A stretch of DNA of 64,000 bases from Antilocapra americana (taxonomy: Eukaryota; Chordata; Mammalia; Artiodactyla; Antilocapridae): positions 3,213,968 through 3,277,967 of the forward strand of contig ML660204.1 of NCBI GenBank assembly GCA_007570785.1, written 5' to 3'. The position numbers and the translations under genes were made by a program. This document shows, piece by piece, positions 1 to 9,890 of the stretch. Positions within the stretch are counted from its first letter, which is position 1. Each line of letters begins with the position of its first letter. The notes under the pieces were generated by a model. The model had not been told where the DNA came from, made no database searches, and saw only the letters and a program-made list of their open reading frames with translations.

Positions 1-1045
1 CAACCCTCGGCCAAAGTTTTGCAGAGTGACACAAATGTGGTGCGGTATTCTGTGTATTTGGAAATTGGTAAAGGCTTTCATGCCATTGAAAAAAAGATTT
101 TAAAGCATAAAGATTTTGCTGCAACTAACTGTACCTTGATCTAATTTTACTGGCTGTTGTTTCAGAAAAATACCTTCCGTTGTTGGTTTAAGAAAATTTT
201 TCCTGTTGTCATTATCGTTTCTATTTGTTGCTTGTTAAGTCTTTATCAAGAGCTAGAAATAATCTGCAAACAGTAGAAGGGGGAAAAGGGGTTCTGTTGT
301 TCAGAGCTGGGGCTTTCGTTTGGTTTTTTCCTCTCCCTCCTAAGAGGACACTCTCCACTAGTTCTTTGATGGAGTGTTCTGATATTTACATCCTCAGTCA
401 GTTCTGATAGATTTGAGCACGAAGCCAGGACATCAAAGAGTTAAATGCAAATAGCTCGTCTTTGCAGGACGTCTGGCTCCTGCCTCTTGTGGGTGGAGTT
501 TGGAATCTGGGGTCCCACAAACCCCTTACATTTTTGGTTGATTGTCTTTAATTACTTTTGAGAGCTGAGCAAGGTTGCTTGTGCCTCAGGGCGTTCATGA
601 CAGACAAGGAATGTTTTTACTGCCATTTATAAGGATCACATCATGAAGCATCAAACAGAGTAAAAATGACAAGAATAGCAAGTGTATCATTATGTCCTTT
701 ATTTAAGTAGAGGATGCAGTAAACAGAAAGAAAAACTAACCACATGGGGGGGCGGTGAGTTCATTTGCTTTGATTGCCTATTGTTCAGGAAGGCATTTAT
801 ACCCTGATTTTTACAGTATTTGCGGAAGCCGTAATCTCTCTGGTTGAAGGATAAAGGGGTGGGACGGGCAGGGTTGCTGACCTACTCTCAGGAAGCCTGG
901 TTAAATCCAATTTAGTGTCTAAAAGGGAAAAAGTACTTTAACTTTTTTTTTTTTTAGATTTTATTTTTGAGGAGAGGGCAAATATGGAGAAGCTGTTCCC
1001 ATGTAGCCAGAAATTAGTATCCTTAGATTTATCAAATAAAAATAC
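1..1045. other. Single-copy DNA without a recognisable gene
   Basis: I see no gene, known repeat or RNA here apart from a short T run near 943-954. The one open frame (225-407, 60 codons) has no recognisable homology and is the length expected by chance. Confidence 0.5.
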
Positions 1046-1069
1046 CGAATATACACATAATTACTGAGT

Positions 1070-1128
1070 CATCATTATGGTGTATGGCCTGAGATTAATA
1101 TCACATTGTGTGTCAATTATACCTGAAG
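1070..1128 (+). mobile_element. L1 3'-end fragment (old)
   Basis: The wording 'attaatatcacattgtgtgtc' followed by an 'aattatacct' stretch matches the last bases of mammalian L1 3' UTRs, which run from 'acctgaaactaat' to 'caactatacctcaat'. There is no poly-A tail left. It abuts a second L1 piece, so the two may be one rearranged copy. Confidence 0.5.
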
Positions 1129-1147
1129 AAGGAATTGGAGGGAGAGG

Positions 1148-1480
1148 AACAGTACTCAGCCATAAAAAGAATGAAATCTTGCCATATATTAGTATAAAAA
1201 CATGGCTAGACCTTGAAAGTATTGTGCTGTGTGAAATGTCAGATGGAGAAAGACCAATATCGAATGATTGCACTCATAATGTGAGATGCAAACAAACCAA
1301 AACAAGCGAACAAACAAAAGAAAGCGAAAACAAACTCTTAGCTACAGAGATGAGATTAGTGGTTACAAGGGGAAGGGACAGAGGAGTGGGTGCAGGATGC
1401 AAACCAGACTGGTGGTAGTGATCACTTGGCATTGTGTACAGATGTCTAATTACAATGCTGTATACCTGAAAGTTACATAG
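1148..1480 (+). mobile_element. L1 3' region fragment (end of ORF2 and 3' UTR)
   Basis: It begins with the L1 text encoding the ORF2 C-terminus ('actcagccataaaaagaatg', 1154 onward). It continues through the 'aaacaaactcttagctacag' region and ends near 'gctgtatacctgaaagttac'. Many substitutions mark it as old. Frames called across it on both strands are not genes. Confidence 0.75.
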
Positions 1481-1596
1481 TAAAAAATGGCACCCCAAGT
1501 CATAGCTTGTGTTTTGGGAGCAATTTTGACCTGAAACAGAAACTCCATGCTCCTGAGATTGAGGCTAATGCAGAAATTTCAAACAGAATTTTCCCT

Positions 1597-1660
1597 TCAT
1601 TTATTTAAAGGCATTCATCTAACAGCAGTATTGCGCACCTAATATGTGCTTGCGCATATA
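1597..1660 (-). mobile_element. L2 3'-end fragment, antisense
   Basis: The series 'ttcatttatttaaaggcatt ... gcgcacctaatatgtgctt' resembles the reverse complement of the L2 3' terminus. It is short and diverged, so this is tentative. Confidence 0.35.
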
Positions 1661-1815
1661 TGTTCTAAGATCCTAATAAACCACCAAATATCTTTAAAGA
1701 GTAGAATTTCTATTTTAAGTACTTTGCATAGACCAGGCACCAGATCAGGTGTTTTATAATGTTGATCTTAATAAACAATGCCCATTCCTTCAGTTTTGGC
1801 TCGATAGATTCATTT

Positions 1816-2037
1816 GTGCCGTGTGCTGTGCTAAGTCGCTTCAGTTGTGTCTGACTCTTTGCAACCCCGTGGACTGTAGCCCACCAGGCTCCTCTGTCCA
1901 TGGGATTCTCCAGAAAAGAATACTGGAGTAAATTGCCATTTCCTCCTTCAGGGGATCTTCCCCACCCAGGGATTGAACCCACATCTTCTCCTGCATCGGC
2001 AGGCGGGTTCTTTACCACTAGCACCACCTGGGAAGCC
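1816..2037 (-). mobile_element. Bov-tA SINE, full length
   Basis: Reading the minus strand, a tRNA-Glu-like head (starting 'gggcttcccaggtgg', with RNA polymerase III A- and B-box-like parts) is followed by the BovB-derived body. It is flanked by a 14-bp target-site duplication, 'cgatagattcattt', at 1802-1815 and 2038-2051. The clean duplication indicates a simple retroposition event. Confidence 0.95.
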
Positions 2038-2057
2038 CGATAGATTCATTTACTAAT

Positions 2058-2205
2058 TAGCAAATAGGAAAGGTACAATGAATGGCCTGGGTGAGGAAAG
2101 TGAGGCTCAGAGAGGACAAGTAACTTTTTCAAGACAGCACGGCTAGGAAGTGGTGGAGCAGGGATATGAAACCATAGTGACCTGTCTTTAAAGATGGTGC
2201 TTTAG
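2058..2205 (-). mobile_element. MIR, antisense
   Basis: The order 'gaggaaagtgaggctcagag', then a 'caagtaact' stretch, then 'cggctaggaagtggtggagc' is the classic antisense MIR core. It lies directly beside the Bov-tA, which may have landed inside it. Confidence 0.75.
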
Positions 2206-2826
2206 TTTCACACCACATGCTTGAAACCATCTAAAAAAAGAATTGATAGAATTGATTTTATTGGAAAAGTTGAGATCAGTTGACCAGTCAAATTAGTCAA
2301 AGATCATTAGCTCTGCTCACAAGATAGGGTTTAAAGAAGTGACAAAAAACCAACAGCAACCTTTCGGCCCATGAATATTTTTCCTTCTCAATTGTCTGAC
2401 AATAAGAGAACTAGCCTATGACAACATAAAAATGGCATTTTAAGTTACCATTGGATTGGAACGTTTGTTCACCTTCCCTTCACTCTCAGCTTGATTTCCT
2501 TGTGTATTAGGGCAGGAGTTGGAAAACTTCTGTAAAGGGCCAGAGAGAAAATATTTCTGGCTCTGAGGGCCATTTGACTACTCAACTCTGCTCTTGCAGC
2601 AGGAAAACAGCCATAGACAGCACATGGCTGGATGGCTGTGGCTTTGCTCCAATAAAACTTTATTCAGTCAATTCCCATTATTCATAGTAATGTTCCATAA
2701 GGATGCTGCCAACACCAAATTAGGGAACACAGAGTAAATGTTTCTAGGGGAAATGCAGGGTTAGGTATCCAGGAGCTTCTGGTCATAGCATTTTGCCAGT
2801 CGATTGACACATAACCTAGTTGTATA

Positions 2827-3286
2827 CAGTAAGTCCCCTACATAGAGACCTTCAAGTTTTGAACTTTCAAAAATGCGAATGTGTGTTTCATCAACCTCAG
2901 GTGTGAGTGAAACTGCAGCTTGCCCTCCATCTCCTATTGCGATGATCCTTCAGCTCCACCATCTGCCACCTCCTCTCCCCACCTCCAGTCAGTAATTCTT
3001 CTTACCTCTTCACTTGATGCCAGCCCCTGTATGCCAGCTATTGTACTGTATTAGTGTAGTTTTCAAAATACAGTAGTATAAGATCAAAAATGTTTTATTT
3101 TTTGTTTATGTTTGTTTAAAATGTATTATTTATGTGAAAAATATTATCAACCTATTACAGTACTGTACTATATAGCAGATTGTGTTAGCTGGGTATCTAG
3201 GCTAACTTTGCTGGACTTACAAAACAAATTGGACTTTAAGAACTTGCTCTTGAAACAGAAATAATTCATATGTAAGGGATATACTG
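2827..3286. mobile_element. Second Tigger-like DNA transposon, inserted in the first
   Basis: Terminal inverted repeats 'cagtaagtcccctacat' (left) and 'cagtatatcccttacat' (right, other strand) are flanked by TA dinucleotides at 2825-2826 and 3287-3288, as expected for Tc1/mariner-Tigger transposition. At 460 bp it is a non-autonomous copy without an open transposase frame. The host Tigger text resumes at once on the right ('gacacctgtttaaagac'). Confidence 0.8.
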
Positions 3287-3326
3287 TATTGACACCTGTT
3301 TAAAGACATTTTGTTTAACATACATT

Positions 3327-3626
3327 GGTGTTTTTTTTTTTTAGCAATAAAGTATTTTTTAAACTTTTTATTTTATATTGGAACGTAGTTGATAATGTTG
3401 TGTTAGTTTCAGGTGTACAGCAAAGTGATTCAGTTATACATATACATGGATCTATTCCTTTTCAAATTCTTTTCTCATTTAGGTTGTTACATAATCCTGA
3501 GCAGAGTTCCCTGTGCTATACAGTAAGTCATTGTTGGTTATCCATATCAAATATAGCACTATGTACATGTCAGTACCAAACTCCCTAACTATCCCTCCTC
3601 TAACCTTTCCCCTGGTAACCACAATG
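3327..3626 (-). mobile_element. L1 3' end, antisense, inserted in the Tigger
   Basis: A T run (reverse-strand poly-A) is followed by reverse-complement L1 3'-UTR text: 'gttagtttcaggtgtacagc', 'aaagtgattcagttatacat', 'tccctgtgctatacagtaag', 'aactatccctcc'. Short flanking similarity ('acatacattg' at 3317 and 'atgtacattg' at 3629) could be the target duplication. The bases just inside the T run ('agcaataaagtattttttaa') look like Tigger1 rather than L1. Confidence 0.75.
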
Positions 3627-4010
3627 ATGTACATTGTTGATTGATTAGCATTGAACTCAGCCCACAGTGCCATACCTCAGGCTTGAACAAAGCACATCTA
3701 ACACCTGTAATTTCTCCATAAGGCACATGGTAGTCCTCTTATGCTTAGAAAATACCAGATAGCACTTGAGCACTGTGTTTGGGGGCCATTTACTTATTTA
3801 CCTCTTTAAACAGTGAAATCTCCCACAAAATGCCCCCAGATGGGGAAAACATGGCACTAAATAGACCATGAAAAGGACATTTGTTTATAGTTTGCAACTG
3901 GACAGCGTAGCGTTGTCTGTTCCGTCTCAGCTGGATGATGAAAATTTTTTGCCTTTTTGCATGGGTCAGAGAACAACCCATGCCAAGTATTGTAAATATT
4001 GCTTTAAGTG

Positions 4011-4237
4011 ACAGTGAAAGTGTTAGTCTCTCAGCTGTGTCTGGCTCTTTGCAACCGCATGGACTGTAGCCTGCTAGACTCCTTTGTCCACGGAATTTTC
4101 CAGACGAGAATACTGAAGTGAGTTTGCCATTTCCTTCTAAGATGAATCTTCCCAACCCAGGGATTGAACCTAGGTCTCCTGCAATGCAGGAAGACTCTAC
4201 TATCTGAGGTACCAGGGAAGCCCAAGCCCAAAGCCCA
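4011..4237 (-). mobile_element. Bov-tA SINE inside the Tigger
   Basis: The minus strand reads tRNA-like head then BovA body, with clear wording such as 'tttgcaaccgcatggactgt'. It interrupts the Tigger text between 'tattgctttaa' and 'gtgctttgggggttac'. It is the youngest layer of this nest because it is Pecora-specific. Confidence 0.9.
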
Positions 4238-4494
4238 AGTGCTTTGGGGGTTACAAATAACTTTTAGTGAGTAGATGAGCTTGTAAATATGGAATCTGCA
4301 AATAATGTGAACTGACTGTATATGGTCACTGGAATTTGACTTTTATAATTTTCAAGTGTCACAAAATATGATTCTTTGTTGGATTTTTTCCCAGCCATTT
4401 AAAAATGTAAAATCCTTTCTCAGCTTGCGGGCTGAACATAACCAGGTTGTGAGTCAGATTCAGCCCCTGGTCTGTAGTGTGCTGATCCCTGGAA

Positions 4495-5370
4495 TAGACC
4501 ATTAACTTCCCTGCTATTGAGAAGGGAGGGGAGCCTTTTGGTGATGATGGGACTCTTCATTCCACGTCGCTGGTGGTAAGAGTCTGACTTTTCTCACTTG
4601 GGTGGGAAAATGAATTCATCCCATATCCACTGTCTGATGCTTAGATGGTGAAGTAATAACACTTCTTAAATGCAGTGGCAGCTTGGTTTACTTTCTGCAT
4701 GTAGACAAGGAATGGACTGTTTTCTGAGAGCATCCAATGTTGGGTGTTATCCCCGGTTACCGCCTCTCCGTCATCATGCTGTTAGAATGAGCTGAAAGAA
4801 TCAATGCTTTATTTGAGGCCCAATTTTCCCCTTTCCTAAAATTCCCATTCATCCTTAGCATATCTATAAATAGAAGTTAAAAATAAAAAGAAAAGAAAAA
4901 AGAAATGCCAGCTTTGTTTCTCCCAGAGACATATCCTTTTTGCATTCAAGACTATCAAGGTCATTTATTCCAGTGATGCAACTGATTCTGAATGCCCAAA
5001 ATGCAAACACAAGCCAGAACAGAAATGATAGAATTTGCAAAAATGTCTTTGCCTCCTAATTTTTAGTTTATGCATTGGCCTTTTTTTTTTTTTTAAGTTC
5101 TCAGAGAGAAGTCCAGACATGTTAGAGGAGACTGCTTCTCAAAACTCTTTCCAAAATAGACATAAGGTCAGAGTGAAAAATAAAACTGACATTTCCTGAT
5201 AATCTGAGTCAGTCTTTCCATCTGAGGATTATTCATACCTTTGTCTTCCCATCCTGGGGTCAACGGCTAGCAAATATCCCTGGAAGAAGGACTTCAGTGT
5301 GGGATATTCTTCATGCAATCATCCATACACGCTATCATTCATTCAACAATATTTCTCAAGCTTCTACCAT
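4495..5370. other. Single-copy DNA without a gene
   Basis: Only an A-rich stretch near 4876-4905 and a T run near 5082-5095 stand out. No frame longer than a few dozen codons and no recognisable repeat. Confidence 0.5.
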
Positions 5371-5372
5371 TT

Positions 5373-5585
5373 AGCAGGGGTGGCTCAGTGGTAAAGAATC
5401 CACCTGCCAATGCAGGAGACTCAGGTTCAATCCCTGGGTTGGGAAGATCCCCTGGAGAAGGAAATGGCAACCCACTCCAGAATTCTTGCCTGGGAAATCC
5501 CATGGACAGAGGAGCCTGGTGGTCTATAGTTCATGGGATCACAAAAGAATTGAACATGACTTTGTGACTAAACAACAAAAGCAAC
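5373..5585 (+). mobile_element. Bov-tA SINE, sense
   Basis: Head 'ggtggctcagtggtaaagaa' is followed by the body 'ggaaatggcaacccactcca ... tgactaaacaacaaaag'. It is nearly complete, including the usual 3' 'actaaacaacaa' tail. Confidence 0.93.
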
Positions 5586-6046
5586 TGCCCACTTTGGGGA
5601 TGAAAGAATGAAATATCTTCTGAGTTTGCCATCTCCAGGATGTCAGGGATAAAGGTCTGGACCAACCTGGGTATCTAGAATTTTTTCAAAAGCGTTTTCT
5701 GGAATTTTCGTGTTTTCCATCAAGAGAATTCAAGGTTTGTCAAGTGACAGATGCTCTAATCTACATATACAGGAAACACTGGAATGATTCCCTGGATCTT
5801 TTAAAAATAAAAACTTAAACTTCGATCAGTCAGTGAAATCAACATGAGATGACATTAGTCTGGCAACTTTTCTCATTAAAAATAAAAAAAAAGCACCCCT
5901 AAATCTTGTGTTTGTGAACCCAGAAATTCATTCTCATTCTGCTCCTCTGAAATCTTTTGCTTTTGTTGAAGATGGTTTCATATTCATTCTTCACTCTGTG
6001 ACACTTGCCTTTGGCCAAAAATATTTGTTAGTTAACCTTATCCAAT

Positions 6047-6066
6047 CTAAAATCAGCTGATTTTAG
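6047..6066. repeat. Perfect 20-bp palindrome with central CAGCTG
   Basis: The sequence 'ctaaaatcagctgattttag' equals its own reverse complement over all 20 bases. It lies in single-copy DNA (5586-6680) that otherwise shows no gene or repeat. CAGCTG is an E-box core bound by bHLH proteins; any function here is inference. Confidence 0.85.
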
Positions 6067-6683
6067 CTGCTGCTTAGCGACTCTTCAAAAGGCAAAAGAG
6101 TTTGGTTTAAGCACAATAGGGTCTGTAGTTGGTAAGAACCAGCTAACTCCTGGTTTCCACAAGATGACAGGTGACCCCAGGCTGGGAGCCTGGCCTTTCC
6201 TACTCCAAGGTGGCCCAATTCATTTGTCAGATTTCTTTTTCAGAAAGTTCATTTTTAAGAGAGGCACATGGACAGCCCTGGGTCACTTTCTGAAAGCCAA
6301 GATAGCCACAATTTCACCTCCTTCATCTCATTCTTTTCAGGCTCCTAATCATAAGCCCATTAGCATATTCTAGAGAATTCTGAAACAATCACTTCTATTC
6401 ACTATGATTGAAAAGCTTAATATCAGAACCTAATGTTCAGATATCAGAACCACCCCTGAACCTAATGTCTCAAAGAGAGTGGGAGTACGAATTTTATTAC
6501 TTGGTACACTTGTGGGCAATTATCCCAGGTTGGTGAGAATTTACAGGAAGGGGTCACTCCTTTAGACTGGGAGAAAAAGCTGGAATTGCCATCACACATA
6601 TAGCCTTTTTGGAGGGAGATTTGTGATAATCATCAGGATGTAGAACACACAGATCATATCCAGCAATTTTCTTTAGAACAGAG

Positions 6684-6952
6684 AGTCAGAAAACTACACC
6701 CCACAGCCTGTTTTTGAATAGCCACAAACATTTTTACATGATTGGGAAAAATTGATAAGAAGAATGTTTCATGATACAAAAAGAGTATATGAAATTCACA
6801 TTTTAATGTTTGTTTATGAAGTTTTAATTGCACACAGCCATGACTACTTGTTCATGATTCATGGGCAGAGTTGAGCAGCTGCAAAAGAAACTATATGGCC
6901 CACAAAAATATTTACTCTCTGGCTCTTTACAGAAGTAATTTGCTGATCCCTA
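6684..6952 (-). mobile_element. hAT-like MER element, second copy
   Basis: This is the same family as the element at 2513-4492, in reverse: 'cacacagccatgactac', 'ggcagagttgagcag', 'atatggcccacaaaaatatt', 'ctggctctttacagaag', 'tgctgatccct'. It is heavily diverged and has no coding frame. Confidence 0.65.
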
Positions 6953-7469
6953 TATTCAAGGAACGCGTTCTAAGGAATCTATGGGAGGGTAATGCTCATC
7001 AGAAGGGGGCCAGCTCAATAACTTATGAGACATCTGTCCAAGGGCAGTGGAGTGATGAGGAAGGATGAGGTAGTCAGGACACAGGCATGCATTTTATTCC
7101 CATGGAGTTGTTCCAGTTCACGTTGCTGTATTTTTTTTTTTTTTTCACTTTGATGTATTTTGAAGGAAGAAATGGTATATCTTAAAAGAGCTGAAGGAAG
7201 TGCACTTACCTCTTTGTTTTTCTTTTTTTCGCAAAATGATGCATCTTTTGGATGCATCAGAGATACATGCAATGTAACCCTGCGTGGACATAACCAGAGA
7301 AAGGGTAAAGCAATTTGTTGTGAAATTTTAAAAAATAGCACTTCAAATGTTTTGCTTTCTCTGAGTCCCTCCACTGACAAAGACTTTTCTCCCGTGTTCT
7401 CCTCTTACCTTCAAAAGGAATTGTCTTGAAAGATCTCAGGGGCATTTTAGCAATGTTTTTTTTTTTTTT
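6953..7469. other. Single-copy DNA with a short hairpin
   Basis: No gene is visible. It holds T runs (7131-7145 and 7455-7469) and a perfect inverted repeat, 'tgatgcatc' at 7237-7245 and 'gatgcatca' at 7251-7259, with a 5-base loop. Overlapping short frames on both strands have no recognisable homology. Confidence 0.5.
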
Positions 7470-7670
7470 GCTGTTTTGTGTGCTCATTTGTGTCCAATTC
7501 TTTGTGATCTGTAAACCCCCAGGTCCTCTGTCCATGGTATTTCCCAGGAAAGAATACTGGAGTGGATTGCCATTTCCTCCTCTGGGGGATCTTCCAGAGA
7601 TGGAACCCGTGTCTCTTGCAACTCCTGCATTGGGAGGCAGATTCTTTACCACTGCACCACCTGGGAAACT
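7470..7670 (-). mobile_element. Bov-tA SINE, diverged
   Basis: A T run is followed by a BovA body ('tccaattctttgtgatctgt') and a tRNA-like head ('gattctttaccactgcacca', 'cctgggaaactg'). More substitutions than in most Bov-tA copies here suggest an older insertion. Confidence 0.85.
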
Positions 7671-7922
7671 GTTCCCCAGTGATCGAAAATACTTACGACC
7701 TTTCTTGTCTAACTTTCTTTCTGGTCATCATCCTGGTGAGGTGGTGAGATGCTTTGGGTTTGTGGGTTAGTTCAGTTCAGTTCAGTTGCTCAGTCTTGTC
7801 CAACTCTTTGCGACCCCATGAGCTGCAGAATGCCAGGTCTCTCTGTCCATCACCAACTCCCAGAGTTTACTCAAACTCATGTCCATTGAGTCAGTGATGC
7901 CATCCAACCATCTCATCCTCTG

Positions 7923-8243
7923 TCATCCCCTTCTCCTCCCGCCTTCAATCTTTTTCAGCATTAGGGTCTTTTCAAATGAGCCAGTTCTTCTCATCAGGTA
8001 GCCAAAGTATTGGAGTTTCAGCTTCAGCATCAGTCCGTCCAATGAATATTCAGAACTGATTTCCTTTAGGATGGACTGGTTGGATCTCCTTGCAGCCCAA
8101 GGGACTCTCAAGAGTCTAGTCCAACACCACGGGTCAAAAGCATCAATTCTCTGATGCTCAGCTTTCTTTATAGTCTGACTCTCACATCCATACATGACTA
8201 CTGGGAAAACCAAAGCTTTGACTAGACGGACCTTTGTTGGCAA
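7923..8243 (-). pseudogene. BovB ORF2 C-terminal fragment
   Basis: The 106-codon frame encodes the end of the BovB polyprotein, with 'LVKALVFPVVMYGCES', 'LLRVPWAARRSNQSILKEI' and '[17 protein letters not shown]'. It is separated from the reverse transcriptase part by frame breaks between about 8244 and 8550, so no intact protein is made. Confidence 0.85.
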
Positions 8244-8528
8244 AGTAATGTCTCTGCTTTTTAATATGCTGTCTAGGTGGTCATAACTTTTCTTCCAAGG
8301 AACAAGAGTCTTTTAATTTCATGGCTGCAGTCATCATTTGGAGCCCCTCCAAATAAAGTCTCTCACTGTTTCCAGTTTCCCCATCTATTTGTATGAAGTG
8401 ATGGGACCAGAAGCCATGATCTTAGTTTTCTGAGTGTTGAGCTTTAAGCCAACTTTTTCACTCTCCTCTTTCACTTTCATCAAGAGGCTCTTTAGTTCTT
8501 CTTTGCTTTCTGCCATAAGGGTGGTGTC

Positions 8529-8561
8529 ATCTGCATATCTGAGCAGATATCATATGCAGAT
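8529..8561. repeat. Palindromic insertion beside the BovB YADD codons
   Basis: Arms 'atctgcatat' (8529-8538) and 'atatgcagat' (8552-8561) are perfect inverted repeats, with a second inner pair 'atatctg' (8535-8541) and 'cagatat' (8544-8550). Compared with the BovB sequence I remember, about nine extra bases are present, including an in-frame stop on the minus strand. Confidence 0.7.
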
Positions 8562-9113
8562 ATTTCTCCCAGCAATCTTGACTCCAGCTTGTGCTTCCTC
8601 CAGCCCAGCGTTTCTCATGATGTACTCTGCATATAAGTTAAATAAGCAGGGTGACAATATACAGCCTTGACATACTCCTTTCCCGATTTGGAACCAGTCT
8701 GTTGTTCCATGTCCAGTTCTAACTGTTGCTTCCTGACCTGCATACAGATTTCTCAAGAGGCAGATCAGGTGGTCTGGTAGTCCCATCTCTTGAAGAATTT
8801 TACACAGTTTGCTGTGATCCACACAGTCAAAAGCTTTGGCATAGTCAATAAAACAGAAATAGGTGTTTTTCTGGAACTCTCTTGCTTTTTCTATGATCCA
8901 GTGGATGTTGGCAATTTGATCTCTGGTTCCTCTGCCTTTTCTAAATCCAGCTTGAACATTTGGAAGTTCATGGTTCACGTACAGTTGAAGCCTGTCTTGG
9001 AGAATTTTGAGCGTTACTTTGCTAGTGTGTGAGACGAGTGCAATTGTGTGGTAGTTTGAGCATTCTTTGGCATTGCCTTTCTCTGGGATTAGAATGAAAA
9101 CTGACCTTCTCAA
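8550..9113 (-). pseudogene. BovB reverse transcriptase fragment
   Basis: The 187-codon frame covers the fingers and palm of an RTE-type reverse transcriptase. The first catalytic aspartate is visible in 'FIDYAKAFDCVDH' (about residue 90) and 'GVCQGCILSPCLFNLYAEYI' follows. The frame stops just before the YADD active site, because a palindromic insertion at 8529-8561 brings in a TGA. The YADD codons lie beyond that stop in the same frame. The endonuclease domain is missing through 5' truncation. Confidence 0.85.
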
Positions 9114-9155
9114 TTCCTGTGGTTAGTTAGTTGAGTGCAATTTAAATGCCTCTTA

Positions 9156-9280
9156 GGAACTTCCCTGATGGTCCAGTGACTAAGACTCTGCACTCCCAAT
9201 GCAGGGGGCCAGAGTCCAATCCCTGGTCAGGGAACTAGATCACGTGTTGCAACTAGAATCTGGTGCAGCTAAGTAAATAT
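9156..9280 (+). mobile_element. CHR-type tRNA-Glu SINE, sense
   Basis: It starts 'ggaacttccctgatggtcca' and has a B-box-like 'agtccaatccctggtcaggg'. It ends in the 'gttgcaactagaatctggtg' tail typical of cetartiodactyl CHR SINEs. Confidence 0.88.
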
Positions 9281-9649
9281 TTTTTTAGAGAGCCTTTTAA
9301 GCTGCATTCTAACTAACTCTTGCACACTGAAACTTGAATTCAGAACTCACAGATCTGATCATAGTCAAGAAACTCAAGAAACCCCTGGTTAATCTATCAA
9401 TCAGGTAACCTGGGAATCCCAGACCCCAGTCTCTGACCTGCAGCAAGGAAGCTGTGGTCAGTTCACCAGTAAATGACTTGGTTTTCCCACCAGAGGGACT
9501 GGATGCCTGTGATTTGGTTAAGTTGTTGCTCTTTTGTATAGCAGGCTTTTCCAACAAGCACTCAGTCACTGCAATGAAGAAAATTTAAATATTTTGAAAT
9601 CTTCCCAGCAGTGCCTTCTAATGCCTTCTTCTGGGGGCTAGAATTGGCC
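9281..9649. other. Single-copy DNA without a gene
   Basis: An 86-codon minus-strand frame (9309-9569) resembles nothing I know. I see no repeat here. Confidence 0.4.
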
Positions 9650-9890
9650 TTTGACTTTGGAAACCCAGAGACCTGAGTCCAAACCTAGCTCCATCTCTCA
9701 GTGACCAGGAGAACTTGGGCTAGTCTCTGAAAGTCTGTGAGCCTCAGTTTCCTCAGTTCCCTCCCAGGGTAAAAATGGGAGCAATAATAAATGTACCCAT
9801 TTCCTAGGGTTTTTGTGAAGAATCAGCAGGAGAAAGCAATAAAAGCTCCTGGCACAAGGCGTAATGCCCAGTGAGCCTGCAAAAATGCTT
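9650..9890 (+). mobile_element. MIR, sense
   Basis: The MIR order is clear: 'gacctgagtccaaacctagc', 'gagcctcagtttcctcag', 'aaaatgggagcaataataaa', 'cctagggtttttgtgaag', 'aaagctcctggcacaag'. Confidence 0.85.

Larger units (their letters stand above)
2665..4318 (-). mobile_element. Tigger-type MITE (Tigger2-like) split by three insertions
   Basis: The ends are imperfect inverted repeats: 'cagtcaattccc' at 2665 and, read inward on the other strand, 'cagtcagttcac' at 4318. The internal text follows an internally deleted TcMar-Tigger element ('cattgaactcagcc', 'ttgggggccattta', 'ggcactaaatagaccatgaa', 'gggttacaaataactttt'). It lies inside the hAT-like element and itself holds a second Tigger-like element, an L1 piece and a Bov-tA. 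The subfamily name is from memory. Confidence 0.75.
2513..4492 (+). mobile_element. hAT-like MER element split by nested insertions
   Basis: The left part (2513-2664) runs from 'caggagttggaaaacttctg' through 'ctgtaaagggccagag' to 'ccaataaaactttatt'. The right part (4321-4492) carries 'tcaagtgtcacaaaatatg' and ends 'gtgctgatccctgg'. Together they make one common mammalian non-autonomous DNA transposon with hAT-type CAG...CTG ends. I do not recall its exact subfamily name. About 1.65 kb of younger elements sits between the halves. Confidence 0.75.
7771..9120 (-). mobile_element. BovB (RTE) LINE, 5'-truncated
   Basis: It opens with the BovB 3' terminus in reverse ('ttcagttcagttcagttgct') and runs upstream through the 3' half of the element into the reverse transcriptase. 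The short repeat 'ggttagtt' at 7765-7772 and 9121-9128 may be the target duplication. Several frame breaks make it inactive. BovB is widely held to have entered ruminants by horizontal transfer; that is established knowledge, not seen here. Confidence 0.93.

Noticed and set aside
1274..1498. Frames of 64-113 codons on both strands near 1.1-1.5 kb
   Set aside because: All lie within L1 3'-UTR remnants.
1816..2037. tRNA-like A and B boxes in the SINE heads as tRNA genes
   Set aside because: These are SINE promoters fused to a BovB-derived body; the cloverleaf is not maintained and every copy has SINE context.
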